Source: JAIOTH01 sp964639335 (GTDB taxonomy: Bacteria > Patescibacteriota > Patescibacteriia > UBA1558 > S5-K13). From it: 31,094 nucleotides of DNA. The position numbers and the translations under genes were made by a program. The notes under the pieces were generated by a model, which ran no database searches, was not told the DNA's origin, and saw nothing but the letters and a program-made list of their open reading frames with translations. Shown piece after piece: positions 22,819 through 29,714 of this stretch. Position 1 is the stretch's first letter, and each line of letters starts with the position of its first letter. The DNA is taken from assembly GCA_964639335.1 (NCBI GenBank), contig CAZXCJ010000010.1, positions 1 to 31,094 of the forward strand, in the 5' to 3' direction.

Positions 22819-23817
22819 CTAAATTTTCATCCTCTCCTTTAAATAATCCACCCATGGATTTGGTTGAGGATTTATTTTGTTATTTTGAGCTAAATAATAA
22901 GCTAGATAAGAAGATAATCCTAAAATATAGATACTTTCTGACCAAATATCATCCCCTGAAGAGTTAATTTCTATAAAACTTATCTTTTTCTTTTTTAAAA
23001 TTTCTTTCATTGTCTGATAGCGTTTTTGATTCCTTTTAAAATATAATTTGGAATTAATTAAAATATATATAATACTTTCATTTAAATTTTTAGGGAGAGA
23101 TAGACCCTCAAATTGATGGTGGCATATTTCTGGAATACTAAAATAAACTGCAAAATTTTTACCAGTTTCATTGATTTGATTCTGAAAAATATGCGCATTA
23201 CCAACCAAATGTTCAGAGGCAACTATTATTGGAATTTTATTTAACATTTTTTTAGCAATTTTTTCTGCTATTTTTTTACTCTTTTTAAGATTACTTATCC
23301 CTTTGTCGATTTTTTTATCCTGAAAATTTAATAACTTTATTTTTTTAAACAAAGAAATAAAAATTGCCACAGAATAACCAATAGCAAATCTAGGATTTAA
23401 AGCATAATTATATTTAGCTTGATAAACAAACTTAGGGCCGGCAACTTGGGCTAATTTTCCTCCACTGCAAATTATAAAAATTTTAAATTTTTTTCTTTTA
23501 GCTTCCTTATAGCAGCTTAAAGTTTCTTCTGTGTTGCCCGAAAAACTGGAAACAATTACCAAAGTCTGCTGATTGACCCATTTAGGCAATTTATAATCAT
23601 TAACTATTAAAATTGGTACAGATAAATGTTGTTTAAAAACTTTTCTAACTAAATCTGGACCTAAAGCAGAACCACCCATACCGCAAATTAAAACCTGATT
23701 AATGTTTTTAAAATTTGCTGGCAATTTAACAGATTTAAACTCTGTAAAAATTTGCTCAAATTGCTTGGGCATATCTTGATAAGTTTTTAAAACCAAATCT
23801 TGATTTTTATCATTCAT
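22819..23817 (-). CDS. Bifunctional phosphoglucose/phosphomannose isomerase-like SIS protein
   Basis: 332 residues with two SIS domains. VLICGMGGSALGPDLVRKVF, the sugar-phosphate loop VSSFSGNTEETLSCYKEA, NQINETGKNFAVYFSIPEICHHQFEG (family: ...ENHxxIxG) and the C-terminal WVDYLKERMKI match the archaeal/bacterial PGI/PMI family, which interconverts fructose-6-phosphate with glucose-6-phosphate and mannose-6-phosphate. The ENHN motif is altered to ICHHQ, but the His and the downstream Glu/Gly remain. It would provide glucose and mannose phosphates for GalU and the glycosylation genes. It converges on the GT-C gene and has no visible Shine-Dalgarno. Confidence 0.9.
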   Translation of the reverse strand: MNDKNQDLVLKTYQDMPKQFEQIFTEFKSVKLPANFKNINQVLICGMGGSALGPDLVRKVFKQHLSVPILIVNDYKLPKWVNQQTLVIVSSFSGNTEETLSCYKEAKRKKFKIFIICSGGKLAQVAGPKFVYQAKYNYALNPRFAIGYSVAIFISLFKKIKLLNFQDKKIDKGISNLKKSKKIAEKIAKKMLNKIPIIVASEHLVGNAHIFQNQINETGKNFAVYFSIPEICHHQFEGLSLPKNLNESIIYILINSKLYFKRNQKRYQTMKEILKKKKISFIEINSSGDDIWSESIYILGLSSYLAYYLAQNNKINPQPNPWVDYLKERMKI

Positions 23818-23960
23818 AATTAAAATTATAATTAATAATTCTTAATTCTATTATAACATAAATATTGCCCATTTCCGCTTCTCCTGCTAAAATAATTAAT
23901 ACGTTAATCATTAATTTAAATCAGCTGATGGCTGAGAGCTAAAAGCTGATAGCTAAACCC
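23818..23960. other. Divergent intergenic region with AGCTGATA words
   Basis: AT-rich spacer between PGI/PMI and yebC. The final 40 bp before yebC (23921-23955) consist of repeated AGCTGATGGCTGAGAGCTAAAAG-type words, a low-complexity motif. There is no clear promoter or terminator. Confidence 0.4.
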
Positions 23961-24719
23961 ATGTCTGGACATTCTAAGTGGGCAACCACTAAACACAAAA
24001 AAGCCGCGACTGATTCTAAAAGATCTTCTCTTTTTACTAAATTGGCCAAAATTATAAGCATTGCAGCTCGAGATGGGAATGACCCATCTATGAATTTTAG
24101 ATTAAGGATGGCTATTGATAAGGCCAAAAGTCTCTCTATGCCCAAAGATAATATAGAAAGAGCCATAGCCCGAGGAGCTGGAACTGGAGAAAGCAAAGAA
24201 TTAGAAGAAATTATTTATGAGGGTTATGGCCCGGAGGGCATTGCCTTGATAATCGAAATAGTAACTGATAATAGAAACCGCGTGGCTGCTGATATTCGAC
24301 ATATTCTTACAAAATATGATGGGTCCTTGGGTGCCAGCAATTCTGTGCTCTGGCAATTTCAAAGAAAGGGCGTTATTTATCTAAAAAATGAAAATATCAG
24401 TGAAGAGCAAGAATTGCAAATCATAGATGCTGGCGCAGAAGACATTGAAAAACAAGACAATAACATCAGAATTATAACTGCCATGGAAGATTTACAAAAA
24501 ATTCAAGAGAAAATTACCAAAGGTTCCGATCAAATATCTCGAGCGGAGTCGAGAGACCGAAGTGGAGGAAAAAATATTATTGAAATAGATAATGCTGAGC
24601 TTGAATACATTCCAGAAAATACTATTAAACCTCAAAATTCGGAAAAAATAGAAAAACTCTTTGAGGAATTGAATGAAAATGATGATGTAAATAATTTTTA
24701 TTCCAACGCTGATTTATAA
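23961..24719 (+). CDS. yebC: YebC/PmpR family protein with repeat-derived insert
   Basis: Family members are DNA-binding regulators or translation-related factors. 252 residues, normal length plus an insert. The signature start MSGHSKWATTKHKKAATDSKR, then FTKLAKIISIAARDGNDPSMNFRLRMAIDKAKSLSMPKDNIERAI, EIIYEGYGPEGIALIIEIVTDNRNR and GSLGASNSVLWQFQRKGVI, are all present. Residues 193-203 (SRAESRDRSGG) do not belong to the family and coincide with a palindrome at 24537-24554. They sit in the C-terminal domain, where a turn can accept them. It precedes ruvC, the usual bacterial order, with a 245-bp repeat-containing spacer. Confidence 0.95.
   Translation: MSGHSKWATTKHKKAATDSKRSSLFTKLAKIISIAARDGNDPSMNFRLRMAIDKAKSLSMPKDNIERAIARGAGTGESKELEEIIYEGYGPEGIALIIEIVTDNRNRVAADIRHILTKYDGSLGASNSVLWQFQRKGVIYLKNENISEEQELQIIDAGAEDIEKQDNNIRIITAMEDLQKIQEKITKGSDQISRAESRDRSGGKNIIEIDNAELEYIPENTIKPQNSEKIEKLFEELNENDDVNNFYSNADL
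24537..24554. repeat. Palindromic repeat inside yebC
   Basis: TCTCGA-GCGGAG-TCGAGA, followed by GACCGAAGTGG. It is translated in frame as SRAESRDRSGG. Confidence 0.65.
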
Positions 24720-24964
24720 TCAATTGCCAATTATCATTTTCCAATTTTTATTGAATTTACAATAATCAATTTACAATTTCTATCAATTAAAAAATAGTTT
24801 AATAATAATATTAATAATTGAGTATTGACTAATTGGTTATTAACCCTGTTAAATTATTGTTTCACAATAGTATTTAACAGGGTGAAATTCAAATTGAAAC
24901 TTGGTAATTGTAAATTATTCCTCATATTTATTGGAGCAATCTAACAAAAAAAACAACCAAACTG
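24720..24964. other. yebC-ruvC spacer
   Basis: 245 bp of AT-rich sequence dominated by CAATTTACAATTATCAATT-type words, with a strong hairpin at 24843-24883. No gene or clear promoter is seen. The hairpin lacks a T-run, so it is not an obvious terminator. Confidence 0.5.
24843..24883. repeat. ACCCTGTTAAAT inverted repeat, copy 2
   Basis: A 12-bp stem identical to copy 1 at 8896-8936. The loop itself contains ATTGT-TTC-ACAAT, which extends the hairpin. Confidence 0.8.
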
Positions 24965-25459
24965 ATGTTAAAAAACAAAAAAAACAGAATCATCATGGGT
25001 ATTGACCCTGGTCTAGCCACCGTTGGTTATGGTCTGATTGAGGTCGAAAAAAAACAAGCAAAATTTATCGCTTGTGGTTGCATTGAAACTAAAGCCAAAA
25101 CTGATTTTAATAAGCGTTTAGAAATTATAAATCAAGAATTAACTCAATTAATCAAAAAATACAAACCCAATATCTGCGGAGTTGAACAATTATTTTTTTG
25201 TAAAAATGTTAAAACGGCTATGAATGTAGGCCATGCCCGAGGAGTAATTATTATGACGCTTAGCCAAAACAAGGTTCCTTTTCGCGAGTTCACTCCTCTA
25301 CAAATTAAACAAACCATAACTTCTTATGGCCGGGCCGATAAAAAACAAATTGCTGAAATGGTTAAACTAACTTTAAATTTAAAACAAGTACCAAAAAAAG
25401 ACGACGCCTCTGACGCCTTAGCCATTGCCTTAACTACTTTGTATAGTAAAAAATATTAA
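24965..25459 (+). CDS. ruvC: Crossover junction endodeoxyribonuclease RuvC
   Basis: Cuts Holliday junctions as a dimer, working with RuvAB. 164 residues, the family length. The four catalytic acids are visible in order: Asp in IIMGIDPGLATVGYG, Glu in CGVEQLFF, and two Asp in KKDDASDALAIAL. VPFREFTPLQIKQTITSYGRADKKQI is the conserved middle block. ruvA and ruvB do not follow here as in many genomes, because the next plus-strand sequence is a terminator (25476-25507). An in-frame ATG at 24995 (MGIDPG) would remove the start of the first beta-strand, so 24965 is preferred. Confidence 0.95.
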   Translation: MLKNKKNRIIMGIDPGLATVGYGLIEVEKKQAKFIACGCIETKAKTDFNKRLEIINQELTQLIKKYKPNICGVEQLFFCKNVKTAMNVGHARGVIIMTLSQNKVPFREFTPLQIKQTITSYGRADKKQIAEMVKLTLNLKQVPKKDDASDALAIALTTLYSKKY

Positions 25460-25475
25460 TAAGATTAAAATAAAC

Positions 25476-25507
25476 AAAAAAATAGCTTTGAAAATGCTAT
25501 TTTTTTA
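25476..25507 (+). terminator. Terminator after ruvC
   Basis: An 11-bp stem AAAAAAATAGC / GCTATTTTTTT with a 9-base loop and a T-run, 17 bp after the ruvC stop. Confidence 0.85.
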
Positions 25508-25511
25508 ATAG

Positions 25512-25552
25512 ATCTCCTTAGTGGAGGACGTTAGAACTGTGGTGGTGGAGAT
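25512..25552. other. Unexplained structured sequence
   Basis: ATCTCC (25512-25517) can pair with GGAGAT (25547-25552) or locally with GGAG (25523-25526), two mutually exclusive folds. The G-rich run GTGGTGGTGGAG lies inside. It falls between two terminators and belongs to no gene I can see. Confidence 0.35.
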
Positions 25553-25571
25553 TTGTTAATAAATTCAGCTT

Positions 25572-25600
25572 AAAAAAGAAGTTGACATTTAATCAACCTC
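25572..25600 (-). terminator. Terminator for the small acidic protein gene
   Basis: On the minus strand GGTTGA-TTAAATG-TCAAC is followed by TTC and six T, 41 bp beyond the stop at 25641. Confidence 0.7.
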
Positions 25601-25640
25601 TTTATTTAACTTTGTCCCTATAAGTGATAAAAGTATATAT

Positions 25641-25880
25641 TTATATTTTTACAACATCTTTTTTGTCTAGCTCTCTTGCCACCCTACCGAATAGAACAAC
25701 TAATTTATCTTCACTAGCTCCACGAACTACTCCTTCTTCTTCATCTTCATCTTCAGCAAAAAAACCAGCCTTTTTAAGTTCTTCTATTGCTTCTGCAGTT
25801 AACCTTACCATATCGCCTTCTTTAATATCTAATTTTTCAGATGTGTCTATTTCTTCTTGATTAGGTATTTTTACTTCCAT
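25641..25880 (-). CDS. Small acidic hypothetical protein
   Basis: 79 residues from MEVKIPNQ. I do not recognise a family. A disordered acidic start is followed by KLDIKEGDMVRLTAEAIEELKKAGFF, an acidic loop EDEDEEEG, and VVRGASEDKLVVLFGRVARELDKKDVVKI. The run of short beta-strands (DMVRLT, GVVRGAS, KLVVLF, ELDKKDVVKI) resembles a small SH3-like barrel. The ATG at 25880 is preferred over one at 25895, because AGGTG lies 5 bases upstream of the former and nothing similar precedes the latter. It has its own terminator (25572-25600). Confidence 0.65.
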   Translation of the reverse strand: MEVKIPNQEEIDTSEKLDIKEGDMVRLTAEAIEELKKAGFFAEDEDEEEGVVRGASEDKLVVLFGRVARELDKKDVVKI

Positions 25881-25981
25881 ATTTTCACCTGTCATAATTT
25901 TATATTTAATTATTATATTTATATTTTACACTATGGATTGATTTTGTAAATAGAGGGCATCGATTTAATTTAGGGGTAACC

Positions 25982-26008
25982 AAAAAAAAACGCCTTGGAT
26001 AAAGCGTT
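25982..26008 (-). terminator. Terminator of the tRNA-Gly/GIY-YIG transcript
   Basis: On the minus strand AACGC-TTTATCCAAG-GCGTT is followed by nine T. It lies directly after a copy of the tRNA-Gly 3' end (26015-26027), suggesting it was originally the tRNA terminator. Confidence 0.75.
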
Positions 26009-26014
26009 CTGGAG

Positions 26015-26027
26015 TGGAGCGGGTAGG
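26015..26027 (-). repeat. Copy of the tRNA-Gly 3' end
   Basis: On the minus strand CCTACCCGCTCCA is identical to the last 13 bases of tRNA-Gly (26311-26323), in the same orientation. It flanks the far side of the GIY-YIG gene like an attachment-site duplication. With the adjoining CCCGC it also forms a hairpin GCGGG-TAGG-CCCGC. Confidence 0.75.
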
Positions 26028-26032
26028 CCCGC

Positions 26033-26313
26033 CCAAATTTTTATTTACATTTTTAATGTTTTTTGTAAATTTCTTTTAATATAATTTCTACCCCATCCAG
26101 TTTTAAAATATTTTTCTCTTTTTCTAGCATCTTCTTCTGATAAATAAGCTTCATAATATATCAACTTTAAAGGACGTCTACTTTTTGTAGAAAAAACCTT
26201 ACCTTGATTGTGCTTATCTAATCGCTTTTTCAAATTATTAGTAAATCCAGTATATAATTTTTTATCAGATAAGCCTTTTAGTATGTATACAAAAAACATA
26301 AATAAAAATTTGG
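26033..26313 (-). mobile_element. Putative GIY-YIG mini-element inserted at tRNA-Gly
   Basis: A 281-bp segment bounded by a perfect 15-bp inverted repeat (CCAAATTTTTATTTA at 26033-26047, complement at 26299-26313), containing only the GIY-YIG gene. It lies between tRNA-Gly and its probable terminator. A 13-bp copy of the tRNA 3' end sits just outside the far end. The inverted repeat is AT-rich, and its inner part overlaps the ends of the gene, so mobility is an inference. Confidence 0.45.
26045..26299 (-). CDS. GIY-YIG endonuclease domain protein (copy 2)
   Basis: 84 residues, single-domain YhbQ/UvrC-N-type nuclease. MFFVYILKGLSDKKLYTGF carries both GIY (VYIL) and YIG-like (YTG) motifs. NNLKKRLDKHNQG has the catalytic-region Arg and His. 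KSRRPLKLIYYEAYLSEEDARKREKYFKTGWGRNYIKRNL contains the conserved Glu and the KREKYFK motif. Unlike copy 1 at 6594-6881, the second motif is canonical, so it is the better candidate for an active enzyme. The frame is open upstream through tRNA-Gly, but the family starts at the ATG at 26299. The gene begins 12 bp after the tRNA CCA. Confidence 0.88.
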   Translation of the reverse strand: MFFVYILKGLSDKKLYTGFTNNLKKRLDKHNQGKVFSTKSRRPLKLIYYEAYLSEEDARKREKYFKTGWGRNYIKRNLQKTLKM

Positions 26314-26385
26314 AGCGGGTAGGGGGAATCGAACCCCCGTCTTCAGCTTGGAAAGCTGTAATAATAGCCATTATACTATACCCGC
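26311..26385 (-). tRNA. tRNA-Gly (anticodon TCC)
   Basis: On the minus strand the acceptor GCGGGTA pairs with TACCCGC, followed by T and an encoded CCA (26311-26313). The D-arm and loop read GTATAATGGCTATTAT. The anticodon loop TTTCCAA lies in an AGC/GCT stem, giving TCC at 34-36. The T-arm is GGGGG-TTCGATT-CCCCC. The start wording GCGGGTATAGTATAATGG is typical of bacterial tRNA-Gly. Confidence 0.95.
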
Positions 26386-26437
26386 AAGTAATATCTATTA
26401 AATCATATCTGGATTTACAAGTCAATTCTTTTAAAAT

Positions 26438-27607
26438 CTATAAACTAATCCCTGCTTTTAAAACTTGCTCTTGAAAATTAAAATCTAAATCAGACCATTG
26501 AATAAATTCTGATAAAAAATATTTTGTTTCGGCTTCATTCATTAAAATATCTTGTCCAGCCACAGCTTTAAATGGATATAAATATATCTTATATTCTAAT
26601 TCTTGTTCTGAATTGAAAAAAATTGATATCCCTACGGCTAAACCTTCCTGCGTATCTGCAGAAAAATATTGATCAAAAACAAAATTTCCTAAAGAGTAAA
26701 AAATTGGCTTATTTTGATAAATTTCCATTCCCTGAACCACGTGTGGATGATGGCCAATAATCATGTCTGCTCCTTGTTCAATAAAGCTATGGGCAATTTG
26801 TTTTTGCAAATTATTTTGATAATGCGTATATTCTACTCCCCAATGAATATTAACAATTACTAAATCGTTGTTCTGCTTTAAATCTTGAATTATTTTTTCC
26901 GCCTCTGCTTGATTAAATTTTCCATAAACCATACTAAAACCTGCTAAAGCAATTTTATAATTTCCTAAATTTACAATTTGAAAACTACATTCTCCAACTT
27001 GACGATCTACACAGCCAGAATAATTAAATCCTAAATTAGTTAAATTTTTTCTAGTTTCCTCTACTCCCCGCTGGCCTTGATCACTAAAATGATTATTAGC
27101 TAAATTAAAAAAATTAAAATTATAATCTTTTAATTGCTTAATTAAATCCGAAGAAAAACTAAAATCATAGGACATTTCTGGTTGATAGTGAGCCCCTTTA
27201 TCAGTTACGGCTCCCTCTAAATTAGCACTAATTAAATCTACTCCTTGAAAAAATTTATTTTCTTGACCAGCTAATTTTTCAAAGATGTAATTTAGACCCT
27301 TTTCAGCAATTAATTCTTTCACATGGCGGTCCAACATTAAATCTCCAAAAAATAAAAAATTCAGAACTTCGGGATATTTTTTTATCGTCTCTCCCTTGCT
27401 TTTAAAAATTTTTTCTTGATCAATGTCTTTTTCTAAGGAAATTACTTCTTGACTATTAAACAATTCTGCCTTTTCTTTTTTTATTTGTAAATAAAAATAA
27501 AAAATCGATAAACTAAATGAAATTAAAAAAATAAATAAAGCGATAAATAGGGCCTTGCGCTCTTTCTTGTTTTCTGAATTAGAAAAAATATCTTTTTCTT
27601 TCTTCAT
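26438..27607 (-). CDS. CapA family (poly-gamma-glutamate capsule-type) protein
   Basis: 389 residues with an N-terminal membrane anchor (about 21-42) and an extracytoplasmic metallophosphoesterase-like CapA domain. FLFFGDLMLDRHV is followed by LISANLEGAVTDKG, FNLANNHFSDQGQRGVEETRKNL, VNIHWGVEYTHYQN, GADMIIGHHPHVVQGMEIYQNKPIFYSLGNFVFDQ and the Asp/Asn/His pattern typical of the family. CapA proteins take part in capsule or cell-surface polymer handling, but no capB/capC ligase genes are nearby, so the substrate is unknown. The start has no Shine-Dalgarno. It is followed on the same strand, after about 50 bp, by tRNA-Gly. Confidence 0.9.
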   Translation of the reverse strand: MKKEKDIFSNSENKKERKALFIALFIFLISFSLSIFYFYLQIKKEKAELFNSQEVISLEKDIDQEKIFKSKGETIKKYPEVLNFLFFGDLMLDRHVKELIAEKGLNYIFEKLAGQENKFFQGVDLISANLEGAVTDKGAHYQPEMSYDFSFSSDLIKQLKDYNFNFFNLANNHFSDQGQRGVEETRKNLTNLGFNYSGCVDRQVGECSFQIVNLGNYKIALAGFSMVYGKFNQAEAEKIIQDLKQNNDLVIVNIHWGVEYTHYQNNLQKQIAHSFIEQGADMIIGHHPHVVQGMEIYQNKPIFYSLGNFVFDQYFSADTQEGLAVGISIFFNSEQELEYKIYLYPFKAVAGQDILMNEAETKYFLSEFIQWSDLDFNFQEQVLKAGISL

Positions 27608-27790
27608 ATAATTTACTAAGTAGTTATGAATTTATTTTATCATCAAAAAACCAAAATTAAAAAGATTTCTTTACTATTCTTACTATCTTTGCTAAATTAA
27701 GTATTACTTAATCAGTAACAAGTTAAAGGTTACAAGTTACAAGTAGATTGTTGATGCTTGAAACTTGCAACTTGAAACTATCAACTATTT
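27608..27790. other. Divergent intergenic region
   Basis: 183 bp between the capA-like and trigger factor genes. The last 75 bp are made of words such as AGTTAAAGGTTACAAGTTAC and ACTTGCAACTTG, a low-complexity repeat type seen before other genes here. No promoter can be singled out. Confidence 0.4.
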
Positions 27791-29265
27791 ATGAAGATAA
27801 ACAAAAAAGAACTACCTAAAAATCAAATGGAATTAAGTATTGAAATTGAGCCCAAGGAATATCAAGAATTTTTAGAAAAAACTGCTCAAGAAANNNNNNN
27901 NNNNNNNNNNNNNNNNNNNNNNNNNNNNNNNNNNNNNNNNNNNNNNNNNNNNNNNNNNNNNNNNNNNNNNNNNNNNNNNNNNNNNNNNNNNNNATTGAAA
28001 TTGAGCCCAAGGAATATCAAGAATTTTTAGAAAAAACTGCTCAAGAAATGTCTAAAAATTCTAAAATCAAGGGCTTTCGGCCAGGCAAGGCACCTTATAA
28101 TTTATTAAAAGCCCAATTTGGAGAAATGAAAATTTTTGAAAACGCTTTAAATGACATTTTAACCAATTTTTATTTTGAAGCTGTGCAAAAAGAAAAATTA
28201 GAACCAGTTTCCTATCCCAAAATAGATATCCAAAAAATGGCTGTAAATAATCCTTTAATTTTTAAAGCTACTATTAACTTAATTCCAAAAATAAAACTTG
28301 GGGATTTAAATAAAATTAAAGTCAAACCAAAAAAAATTGAAATCAAAAATGAAGAAATTGACAAAGCTTTAGAAACCTTAAGAGAAAATCAAGCTAGGGA
28401 AGTTTTAACTGATAAAAAAATAGCCAAAGGTGATAAAGCTGAAATAGATTTTACTGTTAAAATTGACAATGTTCCTATTGAAGACGGCAAATCCACTAAT
28501 TATCCACTTATTATTGGTAAAGGACATATGATTCCTGGTTTTGAAGATAATTTAATTGGCAAAAAAAAGGATGAAGAAATAAAATTTAAACTTAATTTTC
28601 CCAAAAAATATCATAATAAAAATTTGGCTGGTAAAGAAGCAAATTTTGAAGTAAAAATAAAAAGTGTTTATCAAAGAGAATTGCCAAAAATGAATGACGA
28701 ATGGGCCAAAAAAACTTTAAATTCAAAAGATTTAAATGATTTAAAAGATAAAATAAAAAAGAACTATCAAATTCAAAAAGAACAAGAGCAAGATAGAAAA
28801 TTAGAAAATGAAATAATAGAAAAATTAATTCAAGATTCAGAAATAGGTGACTTTTCAGACGATTTAATTAAACAAGAAACCCATAAAATGATTGAGGAAT
28901 TAAAACAAAACATTAGTCAACAAAAATTAAAATTTGAGGACTACCTTCGTCAAATCGGAAAAAAACTAGAAAATCTGGAAAACGACTTCAAAGAACAAGC
29001 CGAAAAAAGATTAAAGGCCTCTTTAATAATGAAAAAATTAATTGAACAGGAGAAAATAGAAATTACTGACAAAGAAGTCCAAAATGAAATTAAAATGGCT
29101 CAACAAATGTACAGCTCTAATGAACAAATAATTAAAACTTTAAATTCTCCAGAATATCAAGCTCAGTTAAAAATGAACCTTTTAAATAAAAAAGTGATGG
29201 AAAATCTGAAGAAAAAATGCGACCCGAATACACGAAAATACCCGAATGATCCGAATTTAAAATAA
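27791..29265 (+). CDS. tig: Trigger factor (split by an artefactual gap)
   Basis: Ribosome-associated chaperone with peptidyl-prolyl isomerase activity. After removing the 100 N and one 55-bp duplicate, the reading frame is continuous and gives 439 residues, near the usual length. The N-terminal domain MKINKKELPKNQMELSIEI includes the ribosome-binding signature GFRPGKAP. The FKBP-like domain has GDKAEIDFTVKI, YPLIIGKGHMIPGFEDNLIGKKKDEE and KEANFEVKIKSVYQRELPKMNDEWAKK. The helical C-terminal chaperone domain follows. The last 14 residues (DPNTRKYPNDPNLK) are unlike the family and are encoded by the left arm of a CCGAAT-rich inverted repeat, so a small element has replaced or extended the natural C-terminus. 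Confidence 0.93.
27894..27993. other. Scaffold gap (100 N), artefactual
   Basis: Exactly 100 N within tig. The 55 bases before (27839-27893) equal the 55 bases after (27994-28048). Collapsing them restores one open frame, so no sequence is missing. Confidence 0.92.
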
Positions 29266-29699
29266 TCAAATAGAATTAAATGGTAAAAATAATACATAAA
29301 GAATTATCATATAGGATAAATGGATTGCTATTTAAAACTCATAAAGAGCTCAGTCGTTTCTGTCGCGAGAGACAATGTGCCGATAAATTCGAAGAATTAT
29401 TAAAAAATACTTGCTTGAAATATAAAAGGGAATATGAATTAAAAAAACTAAAACCAGATTCTCCAAAAGGCAATAGAGTTGATTTTTTAATAGAAAATAA
29501 AATTATTATAGATCTTAAAACAAAATCATTTATTACTAAAGAAGATTACTATCAAATATAGAGATATTTAAAAGCTTCTAATTTGGAATTAGGATTGATT
29601 GTAAATTTCAGGAATTCTTATTTAAAGCCTAAAAGAGTATTAAATAATGATTTTTATTCGGGTTATTCGGATAAAAATTCGGATAATTCGGGTCGGGCA
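29219..29699. mobile_element. CCGAAT-iteron element carrying a GxxExxxY gene
   Basis: The left arm 29219-29256 and right arm 29657-29698 are inverted copies rich in CCGAAT. On the outer ends CGACCCGAAT matches exactly, and each arm has four CCGAAT-like units (one degenerate on the left). Between them lies a single broken GxxExxxY gene. The left arm is translated as the tail of trigger factor, and the right arm ends just before the MEMO-AMMECR1 start. No target duplication is evident. Confidence 0.5.
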
Positions 29700-29714
29700 A
29701 AACACAATGAATAA
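29280..29714 (+). pseudogene. GxxExxxY family protein, interrupted by an in-frame stop
   Basis: The frame starts MVKIIHKELSYRINGLLFKTHKELSRFCRERQCADKFEELL and continues SPKGNRVDFLIENKIIIDLKTKSFITKEDYYQI to TAG at 29559-29561. The same frame then resumes without a shift as RYLKASNLELGLIVNFRNSYLKPKRVLN, which is the expected rest of the family, and runs through the right repeat arm to TAA at 29712. A single C-to-T change (CAG to TAG) explains the break. The usual motif Gly and Tyr are also changed (LSRF for LGRF, RQC for KQY). GxxExxxY proteins belong to the PD-(D/E)XK-like nuclease group by fold prediction, with DFLIENKIIIDLK as the likely core. It probably no longer encodes a functional protein. 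Confidence 0.75.

Noticed and set aside
26300..26425. N-terminal extension of GIY-YIG copy 2 through tRNA-Gly
   Set aside because: The added residues are a translation of the tRNA. The family begins at the ATG at 26299.
27791..28030. Short fragment gene ending just after the N-run
   Set aside because: It is created by the artefactual gap. Collapsing the 55-bp overlap joins it to the trigger factor frame.
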